From assembly GCA_933228675.1 (NCBI GenBank), contig OW121741.1, positions 117,092,834 to 117,156,833 of the forward strand: a DNA stretch of 64,000 bases. The letters run 5' to 3'. The notes under the pieces were generated by a model. That model saw only the letters and a program-made list of their open reading frames with translations. It was not told where the DNA came from and made no database searches. Within the stretch, counting starts at the first letter, position 1. Each line of letters starts with the position of its first letter. A program made the position numbers and the translations under genes. Shown here one piece after another: positions 1 to 12,412 of the stretch. This stretch comes from Stomorhina lunata (taxonomy: Eukaryota > Arthropoda > Insecta > Diptera > Rhiniidae).

Positions 1-2505
1 TTTTTCTATAGAATTTTTTTTTAAATTTTTTCTATAGAAAAATTTTCGTTAAAAAAATTTTTTCTATAGAAAAATTTTCGTTAAAAAAATTTTTTCTCTA
101 GAAAAATTGTCGTTAAAAAATTTTTTCTATAGAAAAATTTTCGTTAAAAAAATTTTTTATATAGAAAAATTTTCGTTAAAAAAATTTTTTCTATAGAGAA
201 ATTTTCGTAAAAAAAATTTTTTCTATAGAAAAATTTTCGTTAAAAAATTTTTTTTATAGAAAAATTTTCGTTAAAAAAATTTTTTCTATGAAAAAATTTT
301 CGTTAAAAAAATTTTTTCTATAGAAAAATTTTCGTTAAAAAAATATTTTCTATAGAAAAATTTTCGTTAAAAAAATTTTTTCTATAGAAAAATTTTCGTT
401 AAAAAAATTTTTTCTATAGAAAAATTTTCATTAAAAAAATTTTTTCTATAGAAAAATTTTCGTTAAAAAAATTGTTTCTATAGAAAAATTTTCGTTAAAA
501 AAATTTTTTCTATAGAAAAATTTTCGTTAAAAAAATTTTTTCTATAGAAAATTTTTTTTTTTAATTAAATTTTAAGACAGAGAAAAGATTAAGAGTAATT
601 TTTCTATAGAAAAGTTGGAAAGGTCGACTTTTCAAAGAAAATTTGAAAAGGTTGACTTTTAAAGATCAGTTGAAATATAGAAAAATTTTCGTTAAAAAAT
701 TTTTTCTATAGAAACATTTTCGTTAAAAAATTTTTTCTATAGAAAAATTTTCGTTAAAAAATTTTTTCTATAAAAAAATTTTCGTTCAAAATTTTTTCTA
801 TAGAAAAATTTTCGTTAAAAAATTTTTTCTATAGAAAAATTTTCGTTAAAAATTTTTTTCTATAGAAAAATTTTCGTTAAAAAAATTTTTCTATAGAAAA
901 ATTTTCGTTAAAAAAGTTTTTCTATAGAAAAATTTTAGTTAAAAAAGTTTTTCTATAGAAAAATTTTAGTTAAAAATTTTTTTTTTAAATATGTTTTCTA
1001 TAGAATTTTTTTTTTTAAATTTTTTCTATAGAAAAATTTTTATTAAAAAAATTTTTTCTATAGAAAAATTTTCGTTAAAAAAATTTTTTCTCTAGAAAAA
1101 TTGTCGTTAAAAAAATTTTTTCTATAGAAAAATTTTCGCTAAAAAATTTTTTCTATAGAAAAATTTTCGTTAAAAAAATTTTTCTATAGAAAAATTTTCG
1201 TTAAAAAATTTTTTCTATAGAAAAATTTTCGCTAAAAAATTTTTTCTATAGAAAAATTTTCGTTAAAAATTTTTTCTATAGAAAAACTTTCGTTAAAAAA
1301 CTTTTTCTACAGAAAAATTTTTTCTTTGAAAAAATTTTCGTTAAAAAATTTTTTTTTTAATATTTTTTCTATAGAATTTTTTTTAAATTTTTTCTATAGA
1401 AAAATTTTCGCTAAAAAATTTTTTCTATAGAAAAATTTTCGTTAAAAAAATTTTTCTATAGAAAAATTTTCGTTAAAAAATTTTTTCTATAGAAAAATTT
1501 TCGTTAAAAAATTTTTTCTATAGAAAAATTTTCGTTAAAAAATTTTTTCTATAGAAAAATTTTCGTTAAAAAATTTTTTCTATAGACAAATTTTCGTTAA
1601 AAAATTTTTTCTATATAAAAATTTCTGTTAAAAATTTTTTCTAGAGAAAAATTTTCGTTAAAAAATTTTTTATATAGTAAAATTTTCGTTTAAAATTTTT
1701 TTCTATAGAAAAATTTTCGCTAAAAAAAGTTTTCTATAGAAAAATTTTCGTTAAAAAATGTTTTCTATAGAAAAATATTCGCTAAAAAATTTTTTCTATA
1801 GAAAAATTTTCGTTAAAAATTTTTTCTATAGAAAAACTTTCGTTAAAAAACTTTTTCTACAGAAAAATTTTTTCTTTGAAAAAATTTTCGTTAAAAAATT
1901 TTTTTTTTATTATTTTTTCTATAGAATTTTTTTTTAAATTTTTTCTATAGAAAAATTTTCGTTAAAAAAATTTTTTCTATAGAAAAATTTTCGTTAAAAA
2001 AATTTTTTCTCTAGAAAAATTGTCGTTAAAAAATTTTTTCTATAGAAAAATTTTCGTTAAAAAAATTTTTTATATAGAAAAATTTTCGTTAAAAAAATTT
2101 TTTCTATAGAGAAATTTTCGTTAAAAAAATTTTTTCTATAGAAAAATTTTCGTTAAAAAAATTTTTTCTATAGAAAAATTTTCGTTAAAAAAATTTTTTC
2201 TGTAAAAAAATTTTCGTTAAAAAAATTTTTTCTATAGAAAAATTTTCGTTAAAAAAATTTTTTCTATAGAAAAATTTTCGTTAAAAAAATTTTTTCTATA
2301 GAAAAATTTTCGTTAAAAAATTTTTTTCTATAGAAAAATTTTCGTTAAAAAAATTTTTTCTATAGAAAAATTTTCGTTAAAAAAATTTTTTCTATAGAAA
2401 AATTTTCGTTAAAAAAATTTTTTCTATAGAAAAATTTTCGTTAAAAAAAGTTTTTCTATAGAAAAATTTTCGTTAAAAAAATTTTTTCTATAGAAAAAAT
2501 TTTTT
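1..2505 (+). repeat. Tandem array S1, 31-32 bp AT-rich monomer
   Basis: The array is built from a monomer containing CTATAGAAAAATTTTCGTTA followed by A and T runs. TTTTTTCTATAGAAAAA is a near-perfect dyad within each unit. Units are not purely monomeric. Blocks starting with a degenerate unit (CTATAGAATTTTTTTT) recur near 5, 1005, 1370 and 1920, and blocks with AAAAACTTTCG units recur near 1280 and 1830, so a higher-order repeat overlies the basic unit. It is interrupted at 545-668 by a non-array spacer. No coding potential. Being at the window edge, it may continue to the left. Confidence 0.95.
545..668 (+). repeat. Spacer block inside S1, copy 1
   Basis: This non-satellite segment contains AAGACAGAGAAAAGATTAAG, GGTCGACTTTTCAAAG and GGTTGACTTTTAAAGATCAG. 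The same segment closes the array at about 2508-2629. The preceding satellite is also matched (1-544 versus about 1915-2507), so the two form one large duplicated block offset by roughly 1.9 kb. Confidence 0.85.
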
Positions 2506-2507
2506 TT

Positions 2508-2629
2508 TAATTAAATTTTAAGACAGAGAAAAGATTAAGAGTAATTTTTCTATAGAAAATTTGGAAAGGTCGACTTTTCAAAGAAAATTTGAAAAGGTTG
2601 ACTTTTAAAGATCAGTTGAAATAGGCAAA
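2508..2629 (+). repeat. Spacer block at S1 right edge, copy 2
   Basis: Near-identical to the segment at 545-668, with the same order of motifs (AAGACAGAGAAAAGATTAAG, GGTCGACTTTTC, GGTTGACTTTTAAAGATCAG). After it the sequence becomes unique, so this is the boundary of the duplicated satellite block. Confidence 0.85.
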
Positions 2630-3415
2630 TCTTCTATCTAACTATCTTATTATTAAATTTTTACCAAAACAAAAAAAGTGATGCAACTGTCAAAGATGTT
2701 TAAATGAAGAGGTAATTTTTTAATTTTCGTAAGCAAATAATTCTCTGCCTCTTTAGTTTATTTTCTTTACAATCTATTCTATTCAAATTTAAATTTTATT
2801 TGCTCTTTAAATCACAACCTCTTGTTTTTCTGCTTTGATTTATTTTGTTTTCATACCAAAAATTGAGTTTTTCTTAAACGAATTTTGTATTTGAGAAGTA
2901 TAAAACTTTATTTTCCATTTTTATGCCTTATACTGCAGATACCTGATCCCAAAGTGTTTATGTGTTTTTATTTAATTTTTCCTATTTCATTCAAATGTTG
3001 GTAAAATGAATAAAATTGCAATAAAAACAAAAAAAAAAATTTCATTTATTTAGACACTTTAGAAAAAAGATAGAAAAAAACTGAGGAGACATAAAACGAC
3101 AAATTCAATTCAATTGTCTGTTTTATTTGGAATTCATGGCATTAAGTTATAGCTACCTTCATTACCCCAGCTACCTTTATTACCCCTGCTATGACAGCTT
3201 CCTAGTTATTCCTTTTTGACATTTGTCTAACACTTCTTTAATGTTTTCAAAAAAAAGTAGATTTTTCTTTACTTTAATACTTCTACTGAATAGTTTTCAA
3301 ATGCTAAAGTTGCAAATAAACTCTATGAAGTTTGAAACCCAGGGCTATGGTTTTAACAAAATTGTCAGAATAATAGTAGGGTATGTTCTTAAGACTCTTC
3401 TATAAAAAAGTAAAA
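2630..3415. other. AT-rich stretch without recognisable feature
   Basis: No coding, RNA or repeat feature is recognised. A 60-codon open frame at 3223-3405 has no family resemblance and AT-driven composition, so it is not called. Confidence 0.6.
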
Positions 3416-3915
3416 ATACATTTTTCTATAAAAATTTTATAACGAACATTTTTCTATAAAAATTTTATAACGAAAATTTTTCTATAAAAATTTTATAACG
3501 AAAATTTTTCTATAAAAATTTTATAACGAAAATTTTTCTATAAAAATTTTATAACGAAAATTTTTGTATAAAAATTTTATAACGAAAATTTTTCTATAAA
3601 AATTTTATAACGAAAATTTTTCTATAAAAATTTTATAACGAAAATTTTTCTATAAAAATTTTATAACGAAAATTTTTCTATAAAAATTTTATAACGAAAA
3701 TTTTTCTATAAAAATTTTATAACTAAAATTTTTCTATAAAAATTTTATAACGAAAATTTTTCTATAAAAATTTTATAACGAAAATTTTTCCATAAAAATT
3801 TTATAACGAAAATTTTTCTATAAAATTTTTAAAAATGAAAACTTGTCTACAAAATTTTTAAAACGAATATTTTTCTATACAAATTTTATAACGAAAATTT
3901 TTCTATAAAAATTTA
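3416..3915 (-). repeat. Tandem array S2, 28 bp monomer
   Basis: About 17 copies of a unit containing CTATAAAAATTTTATAACGA. Read on the minus strand the unit contains AAAAATTTTCGTTA and TATAG, the core of array S1, so S2 looks like an inverted, shortened relative of S1. The first 15 or so copies are almost identical; the last three are diverged. Confidence 0.93.
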
Positions 3916-5584
3916 AGAATGAATGAAAAATTAAAAAAAAAATAGTTTGCGATAACCAATTTTTTTTATTTTCTGTAAAAAAAGTTGGAAAAAGTTATTT
4001 ATATAAAAATTAAAAAGTATTAGTGTGCTAGTTTTCTGCTCTTATATATTTAAGTTCCTATGCCTGTCTATTTAAAATTTCCAATGAGTTCTAAAACAAA
4101 AAAGTAAAATTTCTTCAAAGTTAAATCCAATGTACGTGTACAAGAAAATTGTACTTACTTAGCGGGATTTGATGCTTAAACTTTCTCTTTACCGTTAAAT
4201 CGTAAATTTACTAAAAAAAAGAGTTTCAAAATGTAACACAATCCCATGAAGCAAAAACATTTTGAATGAAAATATTATACTCAAGTAGATGAGCAAGGCA
4301 AAAAAACTTTAAAGCGCCTACGTGACGGAGTAAGATTTAAAAACGCCTCATTTTGTTCTGACATGAAGTGTCCCTGTTCTTGTTTGCTCCTTTTTCTGAT
4401 ATTCATAGCATTTGATATGGATTTTCTACTTCGAACATCTTACCTTTTATATGAAGAAGGTATTTAGCTTGTACAAAGAGTACTTTTGCCTGTAGCTGGT
4501 TTGAAGGAAAATATAATGGACAAACATGGGAAAGTGAGTAAAAAAAATTGGATGACCACTTGAGAATTATAAAGACATCTTTTGGAATAGTTGGAGGAAG
4601 GATTGTCATAGAAAACATTATTTTGAACACAAGTTTGCAAATGGATCTCCAAACAAGTCTCCACTTCTCTTCTTTTGAGTCCGAACTTTCTTAAAGGGAC
4701 CCCCTTAACCTTATCCATATACATAGTTCGAACAAAAAAGAAAAAACTACCATAAATCTACGTGTCAGCTTTACGTTTATTTGTTGTTCCTCTTCTTATT
4801 GTCTAGTTCTAACTACTTTTTTTAAGTTCTCTCTAAACCTGACCAGAACATTTTAAGTCTATTCTTTTTTGATTTTCTTTTAAAAATGTTCTATTTTTTT
4901 CAAGATTTTCTTTAATGGTGCAAAACGACAATCGCTTCTTGTCATTCTGTCATAGTGTGTACAGAGGAGAAAAAAAAGTTTATTCAATACGATTATTGGA
5001 TTTAGGTTTGGAATTAAAACTATGACTAATGCCTTTTAATTTGTTTTAATTTGACAAGTTTCTGTTAGTTTGTTATTTGAGTGAAATTCATTTTGTTTGA
5101 GGCAAAACATGCCTTAGGCCATGGAAAACAAGAAATTTGTATTCATTTGTATTCGATGGAGTGATTGCCAAGAGGTACATGTATACATATAAGAGCAAAT
5201 CAAATGTAAACATTATTTAACCGCAGCAGTTACGGGATTGCGGAAAAGATGACCTAAACGTACACATATTTATATATTAAAGATAGCTACTGAGGACTAA
5301 GAGAAGCTGGGCAACTCAACTCCTCGTATTGGTAACTCCCAAAATACCTAAGGAGTCCCTTAAGTAACGTTGGACCGTAAGTCGAGGTTAATGTGGTTTG
5401 GTTAAGCCATGATTTTGGCTTAGAAGAAATACATCCACTTCCAGCAGCTCGATAGAATGCTTTAATATAAGCAAGTAAAGAAACAAGGAGCTTATTTTTG
5501 TATCTTTAAAATATTTTTTTAACAATTCGAGGCCCTATGCCTCACTGGGAGTCAAGGATAACAGAAGAAGAATAAGAAGAAAAT
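3916..5584. other. Unassigned sequence
   Basis: No supported gene. Two overlapping minus-strand open frames (4403-4630 and 4464-4724) resemble nothing I know. No repeat matching the rest of the window is seen here. Confidence 0.55.
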
Positions 5585-6088
5585 ATGATCAATAGTCATT
5601 CTAAGCTGCTTAACGAAAACTATAGAAAATTGATCAAGAAGAACCGGCAGGGCGTGTCTAAAGACGATTTTGATGTTTTCGAACGAAGCGAAACACTAGG
5701 CTCCACAGAAACCAGTTATTTTTCTGTAGAGAAAACAGTCGATATTCGTAAAGTAGAATGTATAGAATCGGCTATGGATGTGCTCAAGGATAAAGCTGGG
5801 ATGGACAGTAAGAATAAGAATAGTTGTGAGTACCCTTCAGGCTCTTGTGATATTTCGCGAAGGGAAACCACAATACTCGTGAGATATAATATAAAGACAT
5901 TGTTATTAATATGCTCAAGGATAGGGCTCCGAAGGGCAGTGATAATAAAAAGGGTTTGGAGTGTCACTCTAGCTTTTGTGGTGCTTTACAATAGAAACCC
6001 GTGAAGAGGATCGGGACAAGCAATAAGCAAACTCTCTACACCATAGAAGGTGAAGATATTTGTGAAAACTGTGGAAATACAAAATTGA
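5585..6088 (+). pseudogene. Unidentified broken reading frame with internal duplication
   Basis: An ATG at 5585 opens a frame whose first about 100 codons are less AT-biased and less repetitive than the surroundings, suggesting former coding sequence. Residues around DVLKDKAGMDSKNKNSCEY recur about 131 bp later as NMLKDRAPKGSDNKKGLECH, but in another frame; 131 is not a multiple of three, so the duplication or a later indel broke the frame at about 5885-5900. In the shifted frame an in-frame TAG occurs at about 5993, then coding-like sequence resumes (TIEGEDICENCGNTKL, with a CxxC pair), until it is cut at 6088 by a transposon insertion. I do not recognise the family. It could be a transposon-encoded or host gene relic; function unknown. 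Confidence 0.45.
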
Positions 6089-6674
6089 CCCAGCTAAACT
6101 TTGGTAATGGCAAGTACTCTTGTAACTGTTTACCTTGTTATGACTACAACATACCCTTCGAATAACTAATAAGTTATTGCAGAAGTACTAAGTTAATTTG
6201 TAATTAAGATGGCAATTTATACTGAATGGCCCCGGTTCAAATCCAACAAAGACCAGCAAATTTTTAAAATTTTTTTTTATTAAAAGAGCCTTTTTAAATG
6301 ATTTTTGAATTTTAAGAACTTAATAATTAGCTTCTGTAAAAAAAATTTTAAAAAACTAACTCACGGTAATGAGAAAATACCACCCACTATCAGTCAATTT
6401 TGATTATGTAGGGGATGTTGGATACCAAACATGATTCTAATTGGTCTTAACCTGGTAAGCCCAACTTACCTAGGTCATCATTCATCTCAACTGTGGACAC
6501 TGTCCTACTCGTGGTATCATCCGGGGAATAGTTGAACACCCTTAATGTAACGAGAGTTATTCCATACGATCGGTAAATATGGGTTAGGTCGACGGGCAAG
6601 TAAACCTCTCTTATAAAAAACCATTACTATGAAAATGATAAGATTAGAATAAAAATGTCCCACCACATAATGTT

Positions 6675-6818
6675 AGAAGAAAACGTCTGAAACTTCGATG
6701 GAAAGACCAAGTAGAGGAAAATTTTTCAAAGCTTGGCCTATAAAATTGGAGAATATTCGCACAAGATCGAAGTCCGTGGAATTCTAAAATATGATCGGAC
6801 TTTGAACTTAATAGGTTG
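6675..6818 (+). pseudogene. Non-LTR retrotransposon C-terminal tail (copy A)
   Basis: The frame reads RRKRLKLRWKDQVEENFSKL, then (after a stop) NWRIFAQDRSPWNSKI. This matches the conserved C-terminal tail of many insect non-LTR retrotransposon polyproteins (pattern R-W-x-D-Q-V-E-E, L-G, N-W-R, A-Q-D-R, W). Two stops interrupt it. The reverse transcriptase and endonuclease domains are absent. The same 48-codon block is found at the same place in the other three copies of the host element, so it was captured before the family spread. Confidence 0.8.
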
Positions 6819-7089
6819 TAACTATAGGCCATTTAAGTAAGTAAGAGTCAATGTTATATATACAAAAAGGAAGATTTAAATTGTTTAAAAATTAAAATAA
6901 TAAAAAAAAACTTCTTTATTGTTTGTTAAGTGCATTAAACATTTACAAAAAATCGTATTCAAATATTTTTTTCAAAAATTACAACAAAACAAAAAAAGCA
7001 GGGAAAAACAAAGTTATTGTCACATGATTTTGGATCTACATATAGAAATTGTATATATTAATTATAAGCTGCTAAGTTTTCAACATATG

Positions 7090-7156
7090 AAGTAGCTCAG
7101 TGGAAGAGTTCCGCCTAGCAGTCGTAGGGGTCTGGATTCGAGCCGCCATGGGGTCA
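7090..7156 (+). ncRNA. tRNA-Ala(AGC)-like segment in copy A
   Basis: An A box TAGCTCAGTGG and a degraded B box (GGATTCGAGCC) stand about 42 bp apart. An anticodon-arm-like CCTAGCAG lies between them, with T33 and anticodon AGC. The seven bases before and after do not pair as an acceptor stem, so this is a tRNA-derived promoter module, as in SINE heads, not a tRNA gene. Confidence 0.6.
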
Positions 7157-9207
7157 TAAAAAAAATGTTGTATTTCGTTTAAAAATATATTTTTTTAAAT
7201 AAAAAAACAACAAAAAAAGTTTTTGTAGTTGTTTTCCAGTTGATTACTCAAGTCATTACTTTTCTGCAATTGGTAAGTACTTACCTCCAATGACATCCCC
7301 ATGTTAATGTAATGACTTAAACAATGAATGAGTAAGTAGTTCGTCTTCAATAGTTTAGCTGTTTAACTCATTATTTGGTAATGAAAAGTTACAGATACAA
7401 AATTATCTATCTAGACATACATATTGAAAAATATTTCATCCTTGGATAAGGTCTGTTCCTATACTTACTGGATCTATTGGGCAGTAAATTGTTTTACAGA
7501 ATTAAATTTATTTTATATAGAGTTTTGTGTAAACAAACGGTATCCAGTAAAATTTTGTACAAAATATGAAGTAAACGAACGGACTTATTATTAGGAATAT
7601 TGCGCAATGGATTTCTTATTCTCTGTAGATTAGAAGTCCTTCTATTAAAGTTCTACATAAAATTAGAAAAAACAAGTAAGAGTGGTATATTCGGCTTTGC
7701 CGAATCTTGGATACCCTTCACCAATGGTGCTGCAAAAGTACTTAATGTAATTCGTAGCAATATTTGGTTATACTGGTTTTATATGCAAAGAGTCTTTAAA
7801 ATTAAGAGTCGGAAAACGAAAACCTTTTCGGTGGCGTCATCATCTAGAATAGTTATGCACCCAAAGGTTAGGTTGGGCAGGTGGCTGATGTCTAGGGAAG
7901 CTTCACTTGGGTTCTAAAGTGGTCCCTTTGTGAAAGATAATGATTACTTGACTACAAGTAGAGAATGCATATTTAAGCCAGCCAGTAGCTTCGAAATAAA
8001 ATAGACACATATTTTACGAACATTTAATAAAGTTCGATAGACCAGATGAACCATGCAGAAAAGATGCTTCAAAATGTCGATGCCCTTACATTTGCAATAG
8101 CACATCGATTTGATGAAGTTTAAGTATTCTAGCATGCAACCCAAGAACACAGTGCCCAGTGAGGGTTGTGTACTTTAATTCATACGAATTGTCCAACTAT
8201 TAAAAGTTCATGATTAGTTATGTAAAACTCTGAACTGATTTAGGTCATAGCTTTAACAATGATAAGCCTTAAAATTATAGGGTATACACTCTTAGTTTTA
8301 GATACTTACGTGAAATATATAGCTTTTGAATGGATGGATATCAGCTTTGTCGGAAAAGTTATTAAAGATTTACTTATTAATCTAAAGTTAGTTAATTAAT
8401 TAAAATGAACACTTCATCAATAATATTTGGTATGTATTGTTCTTTCGACCTGTCCGATGGATGTTTGGAAAGTTTTGCTCTAGTTCCTTGTGCAATTTTA
8501 ATGTGATTTAATTTATCAGCATTAAATCGATTCCCGGTCGGGGTTATATGGGAGATTTCACTAAATGTGAATAGAGCTCGCCCATTTTCAATATTGATCT
8601 TTTCAAGAGATCAGAAATACTTTTGTCAAATGTTGTCCCTCTAGAAAGTTTATTTTAGGCGCTATCGCCCTGAATATCAATATTGTACAACGTCTTTATA
8701 CTAAATGTCATTATCTTATCTTAGGCGAAGTTATACGGGATCAATTGTCAAACGTGAACGGATTTCTCCCAATTGCAATTAAAAAATTTAAATTTTCGTT
8801 GATATGTGAGATACTTACATACATATGTAGGTTTTGAACGCATATCATGTAGTTAGCTGCATTTTTGTACTTCCTAGGAAGATTACCTATAATTTGATAT
8901 ATTCTCAAATGTTATCATAATGTTCAAAAGTCAGACACAAAATTAAGATTAATGCAGAGTGTCTGTCTGCTAAAATCAGATTTGTGGAGCTCCTGGATTT
9001 TACACAAAATTTCAGGATATTGTCCCACCCTGAATTTTACCTTTGTCGATCAAAACACCATCGCTTAAACGCTAAATTATATCTACCACAAATTACCGAA
9101 TTAGGTAATCCCCTGCGAAGGACGCTATTAAATTTCATCAAAATAAACACCTGAGATATCGACAAAACAGGAGCCCCAAAAACTTGACACCAACAGAAAA
9201 AATTACA

Positions 9208-9301
9208 GACAGGTAGACGGACGGACAAAAAACAGACGGACGGACGGACAAACAGACAGACGGACAGACAGACAGACAAACAGACGGACGGACGGACGGA
9301 G
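9208..9301 (+). repeat. GACA/GACG microsatellite in E1 (first)
   Basis: Runs of ACAGACAGACGGACGG-type tetranucleotides. The same short motif stands at the equivalent place before the tail of every copy of this element family. Confidence 0.9.
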
Positions 9302-10062
9302 GTCGCGAAATCGATTCTCCTGCCGATTCTGAGTTGATCGGTACAGTTTGAATGGTATTCGTAATCAGATTTGTGGAGTATAGATTTTAGAAAATCCTCA
9401 CACAAAGAACGATGTCAAATTTCATCACAATCGGTCCATAAACACCTGAGATATCGCTGAAACAATACTTACGAAATGTAAACAAAATTTCTTAGACACG
9501 TACTTTGGGCAATTTGCTGTACATCAAATGCAGTGTTATGGCGATATCTCAATTGTTTATAGACCGCTTTTGATAAAATTTAATAACGTACTTGGCGGGG
9601 GAATTTTCTAAAATCTGATATACAATTTATGTAGGTCCGTGCTAAAGGAGGATGGTTTTTCCTATTTCTGCATTTCATTTTTTCAACAAACATTCTCTAA
9701 TGCGAACTTTGGGCAATTTGCGATACATTAAATTCAGTGTTTTGGCGATATATCAGTTGTTTATGGACCGATTTTGATAAAATTTTACAGAGTGCTTTGG
9801 GAAACTATTTCCTACAATCTGATATATAACATATTATCACATGTACACCAGGAGTATCTTTTTTCTCTTGTTATTTAAAAGTGTGTTTCAATCAAAAATT
9901 TTAACATTTTCGTCTAATTTTTGGTATTTTTTCGATATTTTCGGTACTTATAAACCGATTTTAATGAAATTTAATAGCGTTCATTGCGGGAGAATTTCCT
10001 AAAATCTGATATATAATTTATGTAAGTCCATCCTCCAGGGGCTTCAGAAACTTGATTTCAAC

Positions 10063-10071
10063 AGACAGACG

Positions 10072-10126
<55 letters not shown>

Positions 10127-10131
10127 GGACA
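10063..10131 (+). repeat. (ACAG)n microsatellite in E1 (second)
   Basis: About fifteen consecutive ACAG units between two GACGGAC motifs, followed by ATCAATTAATCGATTCTCC and the element tail. Confidence 0.92.
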
Positions 10132-10267
10132 TCAATTAATCGATTCTCCTCCCGATTCTGAGTCGATCGGTATAATTTTTATGGGGTCTACGATCACTAA
10201 TAAAAAAATTACAAACGGAATCACAAACTTATAATACCCTTTCACCTATTGGTGAAGGGTATAAAAA

Positions 10268-11498
10268 TATTATATAATTTTTTTTTCTATTTACAAATTT
10301 TTAGACGGAACAAAAATTTCTGTACAAAATTTTTTTTTAACACAATTTTTCGAAAGAAAAGTTTTCTATATAAAATCTTAGACCAATTTTTTTTCTTTAA
10401 CTGAAAAATTCTTTATGCAAACATTTTTAACTGAAAATTTTGAACCAAAAAATTTTCTATACAAAATTTTTGGACAAAAAAATTTTCTATTTTCTATACA
10501 ATTTTTTTTACCGAAAAATTTATTATATAAAATTTTTTTACCGAAAAATTTATTATATAAAATTTTTTACCGAAAAATTTTCTATATAAAATTTTTTTAC
10601 CGAAAAATTTTCTATATACAATTTTTTACCGAAAAATTTTCTATATAAAATTTTTTTACAAATTTCTTTGTAAAATTTTTATACTGGAAAATTTTCTTTA
10701 TAAAATGCTTATGATGAAAAATTTTCTATATAAAATTTTTATACTAAAAAATTTTCTATATTAAATTGTTATACCGAAAAATTTTCTATATAAAATTGTT
10801 ATACCGAAAGATTTTCTATATAAAATTTTTAAACCGAAAGATTTTCCATATAAAATTTTTAAACCGAAACATATTTTATATAAAATTTTTAAACCGAAAA
10901 ATTTTCTATATAAAATTTTTAAGCCGAAAATTTTCTATATAAAATTATTAAACCGAAAAATTTTCTATATAAAATTTTTAAGTCGAAAATTTTCTACATA
11001 AAATTATTAAACTGAAAAATTTTCTATATAAAATTTTTAAACCGAAAAGGTTTCTATATAAAATTTTTAAACCGAAAAATTTTTTTTATAAAATTTTTAA
11101 ACCGAAAAATTTTCTATATAAAATTTTTAAACCAAAAAATTTTTGATGTAAAGATTTTCAATATAATATTTTTTTCTATATAAAATTTCTAGACCAACAA
11201 ATATTCTATATTAAATTTTTAAAACGAAAACTTTCTTATATAAAATTTTGATACCGAAAAATTTTTTCTGTAAAAAATTTTTAGACCTTAAAATTTTCGA
11301 TACAAAATTTTAGACAGAACAATTTAAAATTTTTAAGCCAAAAAAAATTCTATATAAATTTTTTTAAACCAAAAATTTTCAATATAATTTTTTTAGTCTT
11401 TAAAATTTTATAAATAAAACTTTTTGACCAAAAAATTTTCTGTGTAAAATATTGAGAACGAATTTCTGTCTTAAATTTTAAGACCTTAAAAATTTTGC

Positions 11499-11530
<32 letters not shown>

Positions 11531-12412
11531 ATAAAATTTTTAGACAATAAATATTTGTATAAATTTAAAATTTAAATCGAAAAATTTTCTATTTAAAATT
11601 TTTATACCGAAAAAATTTCTAGATAAAATTTTTAGAGCTAACATTTTTCTACATAAAATTATTAGCAGAAAAGATTTCTGTATAAAATTTTGAGACCGAA
11701 AATTTTTCTTTATAAATTTTAAAGACCGAAAAATATTCTAGATAAAATTTTTAGACTGAATTTTTTTTTTTTTTAATTTTTAGACCGAAAATTTTTCTAT
11801 ATAAAATTTTTAGACAAAAAAAATTTCTATGTAAAATTTGAAGACTGAAAAATTTTCTTTCTAAAATTTTTAAACAAAATTTTAAGACCTAAAAATTTTC
11901 TATATATTGGTACAAATATTAGACCTACAAATTTTTTATATAAAGTTTTTAGGCCAAAAAATTTCATGTATAAAATTTTTAGGCTTGACAATTTTCTATA
12001 TACAATTTTTAGTTCTAAAAATTTTGTACATAAATTTGTTTGACCTAAAAATTTTCTATATAGACCTGAAAATTTTCTATATAAAATTTTAAGACCTAAA
12101 AATATTCTGTATAAAATTTCGAGCCAAAAAAATTTTCTAGATATACACAAATTTTTAACCAAAAAATTTTCTATATAAAATTTTTATTCTAAATTTTAAG
12201 ATCTAAAAATTTTCTATATAAAATGTTTGTTCTAAATTTAAGGACCTAAAAATTTTCTTAATGTAGGTACAATTTTTAGACTTAAAAATTTTTTGTATCA
12301 AATTTTTATTCCAAAAATTTTCTATATAAAATTTTTACTCCTAAAAATTTTCTACATAAAATTTTTAGACCTAAAAATTTTCTATATAAAAATTTTTATA
12401 AATTTGCTATAT
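10268..12412 (-). repeat. Tandem array S3, about 30 bp monomer
   Basis: Degenerate units of the type ACCGAAAAATTTTCTATATA followed by AAATTTTTA. On the minus strand this reads TATATAGAAAATTTTTCGGT, the monomer of array S5 at 22300-26125, so S3 and S5 are the same satellite in opposite orientation. The clearest block is 10500-11130. Copies become more diverged to the right, where a run of about 28 A's (11499-11525) also sits. Long open frames here are repeat translations rich in K, F, I and L. Confidence 0.93.

Larger units (their letters stand above)
6089..7390 (+). mobile_element. CCCAG-TIR element, copy A (3' end lost)
   Basis: Begins CCCAGCTAAACTTTGG and runs to AATGAAAAGTT, losing the final ACTGGG found in the other copies; the next base pairs (ACAGATAC) are unrelated. 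Orientation is taken from the retrotransposon-tail reading frame. Order of parts: terminal repeat; a tRNA-B-box-like GGTTCAAATCC near 6236; an AT-rich middle; a decayed non-LTR retrotransposon C-terminus at 6675-6818; a tRNA-Ala-like segment at 7090-7156; then the distal end with TCATTACTTTTCTGCAATTG. It interrupts the broken frame at 5585-6088. Matching copies are at 18813, 45716 and 48629. It encodes no transposase, so it is non-autonomous. Superfamily not determined. Confidence 0.85.
7673..10267 (+). mobile_element. Hairpin-headed dispersed repeat, copy E1
   Basis: The head at 7671-7720 has CAAGTAAGAG then TATTCGGCTTTGCCGAATCT (hairpin 7689-7705) and ATACCCTTCACC. The tail at 10235-10267 has ACCCTTTCACC, TATT, GGTGAAGGGTATAAAAA, a hairpin whose arm is the inverse of the head's ATACCCTTCACC. 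The body shares modules with E2 and E4 (for example GATTCCCGGTCGGGGTTATA and GGCGCTATCG). A second tail-like segment at about 9310-9350 suggests a composite of two related elements. It is non-coding; open frames inside are incidental. Two GACA-type microsatellites lie just before the tail-like segments. I cannot assign a superfamily. Confidence 0.75.

Noticed and set aside
9037..10234. Open frames encoding poly-DRQT or poly-SVCLSVCL
   Set aside because: Translations of the GACA microsatellite.
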